Source of the DNA: Hypsibius dujardini
Lineage: Eukaryota > Tardigrada > Eutardigrada > Parachela > Hypsibiidae
Direction of reading: 5' to 3'
Length of the DNA: 46,976 bases
Assembly: GCA_001579985.1 (NCBI GenBank)
Contig: LRSR01013302.1
Coordinates: forward strand, 1 to 46,976
Each line of letters begins with the position of its first letter. Within the stretch, counting starts at the first letter, position 1. The translations under genes were made by a program, and so were the position numbers. The notes beneath the pieces were generated by a model. That model saw only the letters and a list, made by a program, of their open reading frames with translations. It had not been told where the DNA came from and made no database searches. This document shows positions 22,427-32,692 of the stretch, in pieces.

Positions 22427-24185
22427 ACTTGCGTGTCTGTCTGTCTGTTTGCCTGTCCCATCTCTTCGCCTCTTTGGTCGGTCTGTCTGTCTATCTGCCT
22501 GTCGATACTTGCTGATCCTTGTCTGTCTGTGTGCCTGACAATAGTTGTTAGTCCTTTAGTTTACCTTTTCTGACCATCTCTTAACATTTTTCAGGGATGC
22601 GTGTGGAAAATTCTCGACGTGATTTTGGAAATGCGCACCTCTGACATTCTCGTCACTCCCACTCTGCCTTCTGACAGCCTTAACCGCTCAGCCGTCCTGC
22701 TCTCTGTCACCGAATTGAACTCCCTCGTGTCCTTTGTCAAGGAGACCAGCGCCGACAAGCCCGGATCCCGCGTGCCGTAAGCTTCCAGAAACTCTATTGC
22801 CGAAAACATTGCTCAACTGGCTTCCTCCATGTGTCTTGCAGGTCCGATATTTTCCGTAACCTCGTTCATAACCTCGCTCCCATTGAGCCGCCGAAGAAGA
22901 AAGAGGACGATTATGCCCATGCCCACTTGAACGGCACCGTTGGAGCTATGCACACCTCTGCTTCCAAGCAGAAATTGAAATCAGTTTTGCTGAAATCGCT
23001 AGACATTGGGAACTCGTTGGGTGAGGGGGACCTTGTTTCGTCACTGAGTTCTTCGCTAGACAGCAGTGGCGTTATTGCGGAAGAGAACCAGGTGTTGGTG
23101 ATTTCACTGGGGGCTCGCGAGACCGGCGAACTTGGTCTTCTAGCTGAACAAAAGGTGCGTCCGTCTCTAGCTGTATGTCTGCCTATCCCGCTGTTTGTGC
23201 CTGTGTAACGTTCTGTCTTTCTGGTTTTTGTCTGTCTACGTATATACGTTTATTTTTATCAGTCTGCCCATTTGTCAGTCAGTCTATCAATCTGTCTGTC
23301 TGTCTGCTTGTCTGTTTGTCTATCTGTCAGCGCTCTGTTTGCCTGTCTCTTTATCTAACCGTTTTATGTGTTTGTCTGTCTTTTCAGTTGTCTATATGTC
23401 TGTATCCGTCGACTTGATTCTGTATTCTGACAGTTGAAGTTTAGTATTACTTAAATTTTGGGGATTTGTTTAGGTTTTAGCGATGAGTAGAAAGCCCCAA
23501 AAGAGGCGAACGCGTCTGTCTGAAGATCATGACTCCTTTGGTAAGACCCGCCATGGCTATGCACTCAGAACGGTATGGAGTTTCTTTTTTATTTCCGCAG
23601 AGGTCGGCAGCATAGTCGACGACGAAGCCATGAGTGCCTTCAGCGTCTGCTCCAGCATCCCGGACTCGGTGTCTGTTGCTGGGCCCGGTAAGCAGCTGCT
23701 CGGGCTAGGTCCCAACCGGTTCGATGACGCTGCCGCCCTACCGATCGACGGACTCGGCGCGGTGTCGGAGGAGATGGCCAGCCACCACTCGGTGGCGTCA
23801 TCTGTCGAAGACGTCATTCAGAACGATAATCTGAGCGACGTGGAGATCTCGCCAATCGTGAGTGGTCGCGCCAGTCCGAGTGTGAGCACTGGCCGTGACA
23901 CCCCTTCACCCCAGGGTGGTGGCCCGGCTCTACCGTTGAATATAATCGATGCAGACTTGGCAGAACCGGCTCCGCTAATCGATCTCGTTCAGCCACGGTT
24001 GATTCTGCCACGAGATTTGCCGGTCACAGTGAGGAGGAACAACCGCGAAGACGTTCCTGAGAAATTTGGTAATTTTAAAACGGAAGGAATAGATTGACCG
24101 GGATACGGACTGATGGCTGGATAAATAGGCAGGCAGGAGGACATGAAGGAGGACAGACAGACAGACAGGCTGACAGACAGGCAGG

Positions 24186-24247
<62 letters not shown>

Positions 24248-25860
24248 AACAGGCAGGCAGGCAGACCGACAGACGGACAGATAGAAAAACACGGCAGACC
24301 CACTAAAAAGCAAGATTTGGAGATGGGGTTTCTCTTGTATATGCTTTTTAGGCAAATTCGATCTGCCGGCTGATGAAACGCGGTCCATCATGAGCGACGC
24401 TTGGAGTACCGAAGTGGCCGGTTCTGATTTCGGCAACTTCGATCCGCTCTTGCCAGCGGCCGCCCCGCTCTTGCCGATGAACGTCATGGACGATCCTGTC
24501 TTCGCCATAGCCGCAGCCGGCGGCTTCGATTCCGATGATGATCGATGGAGTGTAGACGTAGCCGCCTCGGTGTCAAATGCCAGCCAGGAACCGCTGGAAG
24601 ACCGGATGGCGGAGCTGGAGAATGAGCCGCCTGCTGATCCAGCCGTTTTCAGGGAAGACCCCGTTCCGTTTGAAGCACTGCCGCCGGTCTTACCCAATCC
24701 TCCGGGCAAGTACGTCAGCTTCGCTAACGACGACAAATTTCATCATTACCCACCGGAGCAGTCGTTCTCCGTTGGAAGTCATAACAGCGGTGGAGGTGGA
24801 AACTTCACTGATCGGTCCAGGGATTTTGAGGATGAAGATCCGACGTTGAATCTGCCGCTGAATGTCTTCCCGCCGGTCAATATGCCCTTTGAGAACTCGA
24901 TGGGCGGATCTGTGCCAAGCAGCTGTTCGTCGTTCAGTAATTTGAGTGGATTCGACAGTTTCGAGTCGGATGGACCGAACGGAGCTGCAAAGCATCCCGG
25001 TTTGTCCTTGGACTTCAGAGTGCCTGTTTTTTGGTCGGCTGTAGTGTTAATGGTCGAGAAAAGGTTTTTTTTAAAGTTGTTTTTTAATTATGAAAATTTA
25101 GTTGAAATGTTATTATTTTGTAATGGTGAGAATTTTTATTTTTTAATATTTTAATATTTTCTATTTTCTACGTGAATCAACTTCACTGTGGATTTAAATT
25201 TATTTCGTCATTATTTTAATGTCGGTCGCATTGTTTAGAGTTTAGATTATGTAATACTAGTGATTGTGGTCTTCATCATCATTTTGTTTGGCAGTTTTGG
25301 AGAAGTCGGCGTCGGCAAATCTGTTTGGAGCTGCCATGGACTCGTTCGGCCAAAGCCAGCAGCAACAGCAACCGCGTAACGTTCAGTTTGAAATCAGCCC
25401 GAAGAAGCCGCCGATTCCCGGTCGGAAAGGCAGCCTTTCTAAGGAAACGGTCACAGTCTCCAAGGAGATGCCGGCGCGCCAGTTGAGTCTAATGGCTCCG
25501 CTGGCTACTCCGGATCGGGTGGAAATTGTCGTTGGTCTCCCGTCCAGTGCAACGCCCAGTCCGCATGTAGCAAAGAAAGGCAGTTTCTTGAAGAATTTTG
25601 CGCATAATTTGCGACACAAACAGAAGCGCTCATCAGGTCAGTGTTTTTGACACTCCTCCTGTCTACTTTTGTTTGCTTGTCTGTTGTTGGTTTGTTGGGA
25701 TTGTCTTTGTTTGTTTTTACATTTGCGTGTCTGTTTGGCTCTGCGGATCTGTGTCTCTGCATGTCTGTATGCTTGTCTGTCGGCCTCGCATTAGTGTGTC
25801 TGTCTGTCTGTCTGTCTGCCTGCCTCTCTGCCTGCCTGCCTCTCTGTCTGCCTGCCTGTT

Positions 25861-25899
<39 letters not shown>

Positions 25900-26626
25900 C
25901 CGTCTGTCTCCCTGTCTCTCCCTGAAGTTGCATTCCTAGTCCAGTACGACTTTTCATCTGCTCTGTTTATTGTCTGGCTGCCAATTGATCTCACTTTCTT
26001 CCTATCGAGTTTTCCGTAGTTCTCGATTAAACACTAATTTTATTCCCTCTTGATAAGTAGGTAGCAAATTTGAAACACCGCCCCCCTCGGTGGAAAAGCT
26101 TCTTCTTTCGAAACCGTCCGCGCCGGCGTTGGGAGAATCGCCCGACGACATTTTAGCAAAGTACCGGAAGAAAACGCCGGCTTCCGTTTTGCTGCTCCCG
26201 GCCAGTACTCTACCCCAACTGGTGCCGATGACCGTCACGGACAGTGTCGAAAACGTCTGCATGATGGATTTTGTGGGAATCTCTGAGGAGGTCATGCTGG
26301 AGACGGCCAAACGAAAGGTCCGCATCGTCTTGAACTCCTTCGATCCCGGGTCTATTCCCTGCTTGAAGATGCGGCTGCTTAGTAAAAACGGCAGCGGGTT
26401 CGACCCGGTTTTATTGTCATTTCTGAAGGTTTGTTAACGTGTGTTGAGTCATTGTAGCTAGCAGTTTGATTTACGGCAAATGATATTGTAGATTCAACTT
26501 TCGGAAGCGATCAGTTTGCAGGATCGAAATTTGGTAGCCCAGCTCCATGAAGCAATCCGATGTGTCAAGGCACTGGAAGGACGAGGGTACGATCCGAAAG
26601 ACAGAAATTCTGATAAGGAGATCAGC

Positions 26627-26681
<55 letters not shown>

Positions 26682-27868
26682 AACATAGACAGACAGACAA
26701 CCGGAAGGAAGGATTATGAGCGCTTATGATGATCTTGAATTTCCTTTCAGAATTAAACGGCTAATTGAAGCGCTGCGACACGACTACCGGAGCCGTGACG
26801 TTTATTTGACCTACCTCATTCGCTGCAGAAAAACTCTGTTGAACAGCCTCCAACATATCGATAAGCTTGTTAGCCGAACTAAACGAGACAGCGATGTATG
26901 CACCAAGTTTTTCATCTCCTCATGCGTGAGTCAGTTCCTGGAACGGCACGATCGGGAGATCCGAATTTTTGTTCGGGACTTCCAGAAGCTGTCGTTGTCG
27001 GATGAGAAGACGGCGTTGGTGGAATCGCTTCTCGACCATCTGTACGGTCATATGACCAACGATACCCTATGGAAATGTAGGCTTTAGCAACTTCATGTCT
27101 AGAGTCCGATGCACTGAGGTCCCGAGTACAGGGTATTTAATTTACAGCGTGCACAGAGCAGCAGGGCATTGACGCCAGGGAGACATTGGAACGGCAAATT
27201 ATGAGTCAGATCTTCCGGAGTGCCTTGTATCCAAACGATGATGTGGACATTATGCGGGATCAAGTGTTGCATGACCATATGCGGAAGTTAGCAAAGACGT
27301 TGACGCCTGATCACAAGGATCTCAAGATCTCGAAGGTAATTGATAGTAAACGACACGGGAAATGCAGACAGACAGACAGACAGACAAACGTCAGACAGGC
27401 AGTCAGACAGATGAACAGCAGGCACAGGCAGTCAGACAAACAATCGGAAATATAGGCAAATGTATCAATTTCTGTTAGCTATTTCTTCCATGTTTGCAGA
27501 TTTTCCACTTGGAATGCCCGTGGCCTTCAGCCCAAGCTGAAATCGCCACCATCAACGCCTACAAAACCCCGAAGGACAAGGTCCAGTGTGTCGTTCGCTG
27601 TTCCTGCACTCTGATGAATCTACTGAGCCTTGCTGCGGACAGTTCCGTTCCCGCCGCCGACGACTTTATGCCTGCCCTGGTCTACGTCCTGATTCGAGCC
27701 AACCCGCCGAGCCTCCTGTCGACCATCCAGTACGTCAATAATTTCTACTCCAGCCGGCTGGCCGGGGAGGAATCCTACTGGTGGACGCAGTTCGCGTCGG
27801 CCATCGAATACATCAAGAACATGGACTACAGCCCGGATGATAATCAGGGTTTGATCAGTTTCGCTTGA
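20573..27868 (+). CDS. GAPVD1: GTPase-activating protein and VPS9 domain-containing protein 1, complete
   Basis: Endocytic Rab5 guanine-nucleotide exchange factor with a RasGAP-like domain (RME-6/GAPex-5). Exons: 20573-20878, 21263-21730, 21795-22049, 22140-22226, 22595-22776, 22842-23154, 23474-23540, 23601-24068, 24352-24999, 25295-25636, 26061-26428, 26492-26586, 26751-27076, 27148-27335, 27500-27868; 1,493 residues, human about 1,480. N-terminal RasGAP part: SLYGYGLIPEDQEYSLKLLK, NPRRLLKNVSTFSYAYKIF, FCFPPSLCWIISQVYERIES, LIFSHFICPAIVQPEPYAL. The middle is Ser/Pro/acidic-rich, with a family-like block DAWSTEVAGSDFG. The C-terminal helical and VPS9 region has CTKFFISSCVSQFLERHDRE, YPNDDVDIMRDQVLHDHMRK, CPWPSAQAEIATINAYKTP, ADDFMPALVYVLIRANPP and GEESYWWTQFASAIEYIKNM. 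All 14 junctions keep phase. Exons 7-10 (middle region) rest more on splice logic than on conservation. Confidence 0.95.
20893..21025. repeat. (GATT)n plus tandem duplication in GAPVD1 intron 1
   Basis: A GATT run at about 20893-20927 is followed by two copies of a roughly 64-bp unit containing GGCTTACTTGTCTTGCACTA / GGCTTATTTGTCTTGCATTA and ending in TTTAAAGC or CTTAAAGC, each preceded by GATT repeats. Confidence 0.8.
22350..22505. repeat. (TCTG)n microsatellite in GAPVD1 intron 4
   Basis: TCTG-rich with TTTG and CCTG variants, between exons 4 and 5. Confidence 0.85.
23165..23410. repeat. degenerate TCTG repeat in GAPVD1 intron 6
   Basis: TCTG and TTTG units in sense orientation between the exons ending at 23154 and starting at 23474. 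Confidence 0.75.
24106..24295. repeat. (CAGA)n array with unique flank in GAPVD1 intron 8
   Basis: CAGA/CAGG units preceded by about 40 bp of non-repeat sequence (CGGACTGATGGCTGGATA, AGGCAGGCAGGAGGACATGA) that recurs at 44380-44420, so this is a dispersed element and not only slippage DNA. Confidence 0.85.
25670..25925. repeat. (TCTG)n microsatellite in GAPVD1 intron 10
   Basis: TCTG, CCTG and TCCG units, densest at 25797-25915, in sense orientation. Confidence 0.85.
26626..26702. repeat. (CAGA)n microsatellite in GAPVD1 intron 12
   Basis: About 14 near-perfect CAGA units within the 164-bp intron 26587-26750. Confidence 0.9.
27362..27455. repeat. CAGA repeat in GAPVD1 intron 14
   Basis: Five clean CAGA units then degenerate CAGT/CAGG units, between exons 14 and 15. 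Confidence 0.8.
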
Positions 27869-28971
27869 ACTGCCGCGTGGGTGTGTGGAGTTTGGTGAAG
27901 CGGGAATTATTGTAGGAATTTGTAGTTTCAAAACGATTTTCTCTTTCGATTTTCATCCCCAGCGAATTTTTTAACCCCGTGTTTAGTTTACTTTTCTAAC
28001 CTTCACGTAAGCGTAAGACGGATCATGAATCACCTTTTTTTGACGAACGAACCCTGTAAAGATATCATTATTTCTGCAGGGAATTGAAATACTCTTCAAA
28101 CAACTGTTGGATTCTGCAATTTGGTTCGTTTCTTCGTCTAAAGCGAACGCCGTACAAACCATTTTGACCAAATCTTTGGTTCTCAGACTTACACAGCTCG
28201 CATCAAATTCATTTGACCAGCTGATTATTCCCCAACTCGTTTTCAGTATCTTCGGACTTTTGTTGTTTGTGTAGTTGTGAATGAATATATTAAGCAATAT
28301 GCGCCATGACAGAGTCCTTTTCCGAACACGAAGACACGAGGTGCAACTGATCGTGAGATCGTGTGATTCAAACCAACGGCTCACGGATTCACGAGCAAAT
28401 CGGCATTTCCTCGTGAAGTTGTGTGCAGCAACACACGATCACACACCACACGAACTGTTGTCATTGGTCTGTTCCACAATCTAGCGCCTCGTGTCTTCGT
28501 GTCGATGTGTTGAGGAAAGGAGTTTATGTCATGGCGCATATTGCCTATTGACTTCTGTTACACGTGCCGTATATGCACACGTGGATGAGGCTTGCACAAT
28601 ACGATCAACCTGATGGAGTGGCATAATCAGAAATCACAACCGTCTGCCTTGAAGACATTCATGTCAAAGGGTACGAGCATCCATGATGTGGTTGTGTGAG
28701 TAGAAAGGGATGCCGCAAGAGACCTTAAGGAAACGATGGGGATATTACTGTGTGATATTCTTACTGCGAACGTGGCATTCACACCGACAAACATGCACAG
28801 AAGATCTTCTAGATAAGTGATTAGTGTGTTGCGTGTTGTCGGGCCAGACGCGAGGCTAGGCTCGCATCTGGCTCACTAGAGTCGCATGTCCGCCACCTCC
28901 GATGTCCGGCGATTCGATAACGATAACGATAATGATGACTCGTACTTTTTGTGCGGCCATGACGATGAGCC
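27869..28971. other. convergent intergenic region GAPVD1 to the GPCR exon
   Basis: Holds the GAPVD1 3' UTR, MITE family C at 28295-28544, and about 430 bp of unassigned sequence before the stop codon of the minus-strand GPCR exon. No AATAAA on the plus strand was seen near the GAPVD1 stop. Confidence 0.6.
28295..28544. mobile_element. MITE family C, long terminal inverted repeats
   Basis: Left end GCAATATGCGCCATGACA, right end TGTCATGGCGCATATTGC, exact inverted complements over 18 bp. The complementarity continues with gaps through TCCTTT and then ACACGAAGACACGAGG paired with CCTCGTGTCTTCGTGT, so each arm is about 55 bp. The interior also contains CGTG-rich short inverted repeats. No coding capacity. 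Confidence 0.88.
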
Positions 28972-29125
28972 TCACAGCGCCTCGTGGAGCGCTCTACAAA
29001 ATCTTGAACTCAAAATGTTGTATAAGATGGGATTCACGTCGCAGTTGATGTAGACCAAGGTTTTCGCGAAGAAGAGGAACCACTTGTCCAGCCAGGGCTC
29101 TTCGGCGAATACACAATAAAGATTC
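28972..29125 (-). CDS. last exon of a rhodopsin-family (class A) GPCR, partial or orphan
   Basis: Minus-strand frame preceded by an acceptor-like TTTAG (29130-29126) and ended by TGA at 28974-28972; 154 bp, entering in phase 1, about 50 residues. It reads as extracellular loop 3 and TM7 (EEPWLDKWFLFFAKTLVYIN), then CDVNPILYNILSSRFCRAL: the NPxxY motif of TM7 followed by helix 8, and a short tail HEAL. This is the C-terminus pattern of peptide-type class A receptors; N-P-I-L-Y-N plus S-x-x-F-R is common among neuropeptide receptors. No upstream exon (TM1-TM6) was recognised to its right, so it may be a gene with distant exons or a remnant. Which ligand class cannot be judged. Confidence 0.62.
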
Positions 29126-29324
29126 CTAAACCGATGCGGCCATTAGCCGTCCGACGTTTCGATATCTCATACGATTATGAGATGACCGCCCTGTGTGCAT
29201 TTTCACTTCCGCGTGTAGAATTGCGATGGTTATCGGAGTGTTTATCGGGTTCTATTAGGCTTCTTTTTGGGGCTCAATAGCAGCTCGACTATTTAACCCC
29301 CCCCCCGCCCATGCTATCCGTCAG

Positions 29325-29685
29325 TCCGCCCGTTGTCCGTCTGTCCGTTCGTCCGTCCGTCGGTCCATTCATCCATAATTTGCCAACCATCCGTTGCCGG
29401 TTCAGCCGTTGCCCGTTATTCAACCACCTGTCCTGTTCCTGACCCTCAGGTCTCTGACCCTCAGGTCGACTGTTGCCTGTCATTAAGTCCGCTGTCTGAC
29501 CGTATATTTTCCGTCGTTGTTCTGGTTTTTTTTTACAAGCAGACTGTTGAGCGGACAATGTACAGCGGTGGAACGGACAAAGCACGGGCGGAAGAATTGT
29601 GGACGGACAACGGAAGGACGGACAGCGGACGGACGGATGAACAACGGACAACGGACACACGGACAGATGGACGAACGGATAACAT
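29325..29685. repeat. opposed GTCC and GGAC repeats
   Basis: GTCCGTCCGTC-type units at 29328-29372 on the plus strand and GGACGGACA-type units at 29553-29682 are complementary, so the stretch could form a large imperfect hairpin with an intervening loop of about 180 bp. Confidence 0.6.
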
Positions 29686-30519
29686 GCGCTACTAGATCCC
29701 TATGCCTCCTAGTGATGTATTCAGGGGGGGGGGGAATTGCCAGGGTTCTTTTGGGCCCCAGGAAGGGGTAAAATAACCAGGTTTTTACTAGGCCCAACAC
29801 ACTACAAGGGCGGGGTAAAGTAGCTGTAGCCATCTTTTATTACCAAAGAAGCGTATGTCGGAGTGTGAAGACTGCTGGATTTGTAGACCAAGAGGATTAA
29901 GCCGCTAGTGCCCCCGGTTTCACAAGCAGGAGAACGCTGTGGGCTGTAGTGGCGATTATTTGGTAGGCAAGGACTTTGAAGATGTCGTTTACCAGTGAAT
30001 GGTTCACAGACAAATGGGTCTGGAGCGCAGTCGTCGTTGTAGCGTTAAATTCACCAAGAGCCAAAAAGAAGGCCGTTTCCCTGCAGGGTACCACGCCGGC
30101 GTACTCGGAAGTGCTTGCCATATTTCAAAGCCCCGGAACAAAACGAGTGGCGGGATTACTTCATAAAACCTCTGCTGGTGAAGAAGGGCCTCAAAGAAGT
30201 CAAAGGAACACGACATTTCGTTGGGTACCAACGGTACCATCATGAAAGGGCACAACGTACGGCTACGTGGGTGTGCATACACACGGTAGATCAACTAAAG
30301 CATAACAAGACCGTCTAATACTATTCATACCCAGGGTACGTTGTTCGGCGGAATCGTTGTAATAATAGTACAGTAAGAGGTGTCATAACCTTTGACGATG
30401 ATGCAGGAAGGCCATTACAAATCCATGGTTGCCTACATTAAATGCTTGCTCAATAATATTTCATTCAGTGATCTCTTCTTATTAATCTGTCAGTGTTTCA
30501 TATATCTGATGTGAATGCA

Positions 30520-30660
30520 CGTGTCAGATAGGATACCAGCTGCTCTGGGTTTCACCGTCGCCTGCGCATATTGCCGTTTGGGACTTTGAGACGGGCAACG
30601 CCCAACGGAAGCCAGAAAGAAAGACGGCCCTGTGGGAGTTACGTAACAACGTGTCGTCCC
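30520..30660. mobile_element. repeat family D, copy 1
   Basis: Shares with 31547-31720 the ordered blocks GCGCATATTGCCGT, GACGGGCAACGCCCAA, GGAAGC and GTTACGTAAC, plus weaker similarity upstream (CTGCTCTGGGTTTCAC). GCGCATATTGCC is also in the terminal repeat of MITE family C. Confidence 0.65.
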
Positions 30661-31546
30661 TACAATGTAGCAGTTTTCATTTGATCCACTAGAAGTTGGC
30701 ACGTAGCGTCATCTCTAGTGGATTTTCCCTTCTTACTTGACTACATCCCGGTGTAGAAGATAAAATGTATAGCTCTGAGCAGTTTTACGACCGTACCTTA
30801 AGCATGCCAGGGGTTGCAAAAGGTAAAAAAAGTTTGCTTATTTCTCAAGTAATAGTTTTTAAGTAATTAAATCAAGAGGCACGTGCAGCACACGTACACG
30901 AGACTGAAATTATCAAATGTCTTCCCTTATTCATTTGACCCAGCAGGTCAATTTGATTGGATTCATTCTCACTATAATTTGTGGATCAAATAATGTCATT
31001 CTCATTACGAGAATACGCTCGCAGATATTATTCCTTTGACGCGAGACCTCGAGGTCTTTTTGGTCCCGAGTGTGAAGAAGTAGATTTGAATTTTTTGTTT
31101 TTGGTTTGGCTTTTTCCTTAGTAATTATGAAGCGCTGTTTTATGGAATGACATTCATCCATTGATCAGTCCACATTGGATCACGAAATTACTACCGTATG
31201 CTAACGATCCCAAGGGACAGCTAAGCCCCGCCTCCCTCGGTATGGCCCTACACTCGATTGAACGTTCAATCTGATTTACTCTTCTCTGATTGGCTCATTT
31301 TGTACAGCTTACTTGATGTGCTCGATTGATTGATTGTACAGTTATGCTCTTCCGTATTTTTGTCCCTACAGTGGTAATTTGGTGAACGGCACTGAACAGG
31401 CACGGCCCGGGTTGGTTAAAATTTACGGGTAGGGCAGAAAAGTGTCCCTTGAGATCGCGAGCATACGGTACATACTAATAATAATAACGAGTGGTTAAAT
31501 TTAACCACTCGTGTACCATTGTTCTCCTCTGTTAACTTTGATGCGA

Positions 31547-31720
31547 AGGAAGTGTGACATCCTGTCGCTGCTGTTCCGGTTTCACAAACTCCTTCGGATT
31601 TGGTCTTCCCCTTCAGTGGCGCATATTGCCGTATCGCATATTGCATATTGGCTTAGGGACGGGCAATGCCCAATTGAAGCAAAGAAAAACAGTCAGGGAT
31701 TGTTACGTAACGACGTAACG
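31547..31720. mobile_element. repeat family D, copy 2
   Basis: Blocks GCGCATATTGCCGT, GACGGGCAATGCCCAATTG and GTTACGTAACGACGT in the same order as copy 1. A local duplication of GCATATTG occurs at about 31621-31650. Confidence 0.65.
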
Positions 31721-31748
31721 GTATCGTGACATCAAATTATGCATGCAC

Positions 31749-31866
31749 CTGTGGCAAACGCCTGCACTGAGCGAGTTAAGCCATTTTACTCTTGCAATGC
31801 ACGTTGCGCAGCGTTATACAGGGGCGAGTTAAATGGCCTAACTCGGTTCGGTCATTCATGACACAT
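31749..31866. mobile_element. MITE family A, copy 3 (degenerate)
   Basis: CTGTGGCAAACGCCTGCACTG ends and GCGAGTTAAGCCATTTTACTC correspond to copies 1 and 2; the right half pairs back as GAGTTAAATGGCCTAACTCGG. More diverged than the other two copies. Confidence 0.6.
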
Positions 31867-32482
31867 GTATACGCTCGACGTATCGTAGCGCAACGCAAAA
31901 GTGATTTTCACTTCATTGATTCATTCTCGCTCGCTCCGTCCCCTTTCACTCCACAATTTACTATCTTTCTGTTTATACTTTGCAAGATGAGCATTTGCAA
32001 TTTCGTCATCCGCCCGCTATCTATTAATATCTAATCCGGAAGATTGTCTAGGTGAGATGAAATAAATGTCGCTTAAAGTGGAACACGAAGCCATCGTTAC
32101 AGTTGATCCGAATCAAGGTTCTTGTCTAACACATGCTCGTGCGAGAGGACAATCTTGAAACGAGCCGGTTTGCTCTTATGTTCTGGCTGTTTCAAGTCGC
32201 AGTTCATCACTAGTACCGTATGCCGTACTTTACCCGCAACACCGTATGTTCCAATAAATTTTTTGCCTCTTCCAGGCACGTTTCGACCGCGGCGTGCTCA
32301 ACCAGCGCGGGACCCGGACCAGTAGATTATCGTACGCAAATTCGGCGAAGCTTGTCTCGCACGCTTAATCAAACTTTCGTGTGCTGCGGTGAAATTTTAA
32401 TGGGAGGACATCTTGAACGGCGTGGAGTGGAATCAGTTCGCTGTTTGCCGTGACTAATTTGTGCGGGTGAGTGAATTACTCG

Positions 32483-32613
32483 TACTGTCGCGACCAATTG
32501 GTGCTGATTTTTAGACCTACTCGTATATTATGACTGCACACACTGTGCGTCACTGCAGTCATAATGTACGGTGGACCTAAAACGCAGCACCAAATGATCG
32601 TGGCCGTACAGTA
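32483..32613. mobile_element. MITE family B, copy 2 (131 bp) in the STAT upstream region
   Basis: Starts TACTGTCGCGACCAATTGG and ends TGGCCGTACAGTA, colinear with copy 1 at 16389 over its whole length. It ends 80 bp before the STAT start codon. An acceptor-like AATTTTAG at 32661-32668 suggests that a 5' UTR intron may contain it. Confidence 0.85.
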
Positions 32614-32692
32614 GTAGCCTCTCTTGGGCATTTGGAGTGGATAGGGGAATTTCCGTCTTGAATTTTAGGTTTGCGTGAGGGAAAATACTATC

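Larger units (their letters stand above)
29126..32692. other. repeat-rich intergenic region upstream of STAT
   Basis: Contains opposed GTCC/GGAC repeats at 29325-29685, poly-G and poly-C runs (29299-29307, 29727-29736), family D copies at 30520-30660 and 31547-31720, MITE family A copy 3 and MITE family B copy 2. Short open frames (for example 29976-30245 plus, 32097-32279 minus) have no recognisable domain. If the GPCR exon at 28972 belongs to a live gene, its other exons or introns could pass through here. Confidence 0.5.

Noticed and set aside
29976-30245. 89-codon open frame, plus strand
   Set aside because: No recognisable family, no splice or homology support; kept only as a possibility in the intergenic note.
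32097-32279. 60-codon minus-strand open frame ahead of STAT
   Set aside because: Looks protein-like in composition but matches nothing I know, and the flanks show no promoter or splice support.
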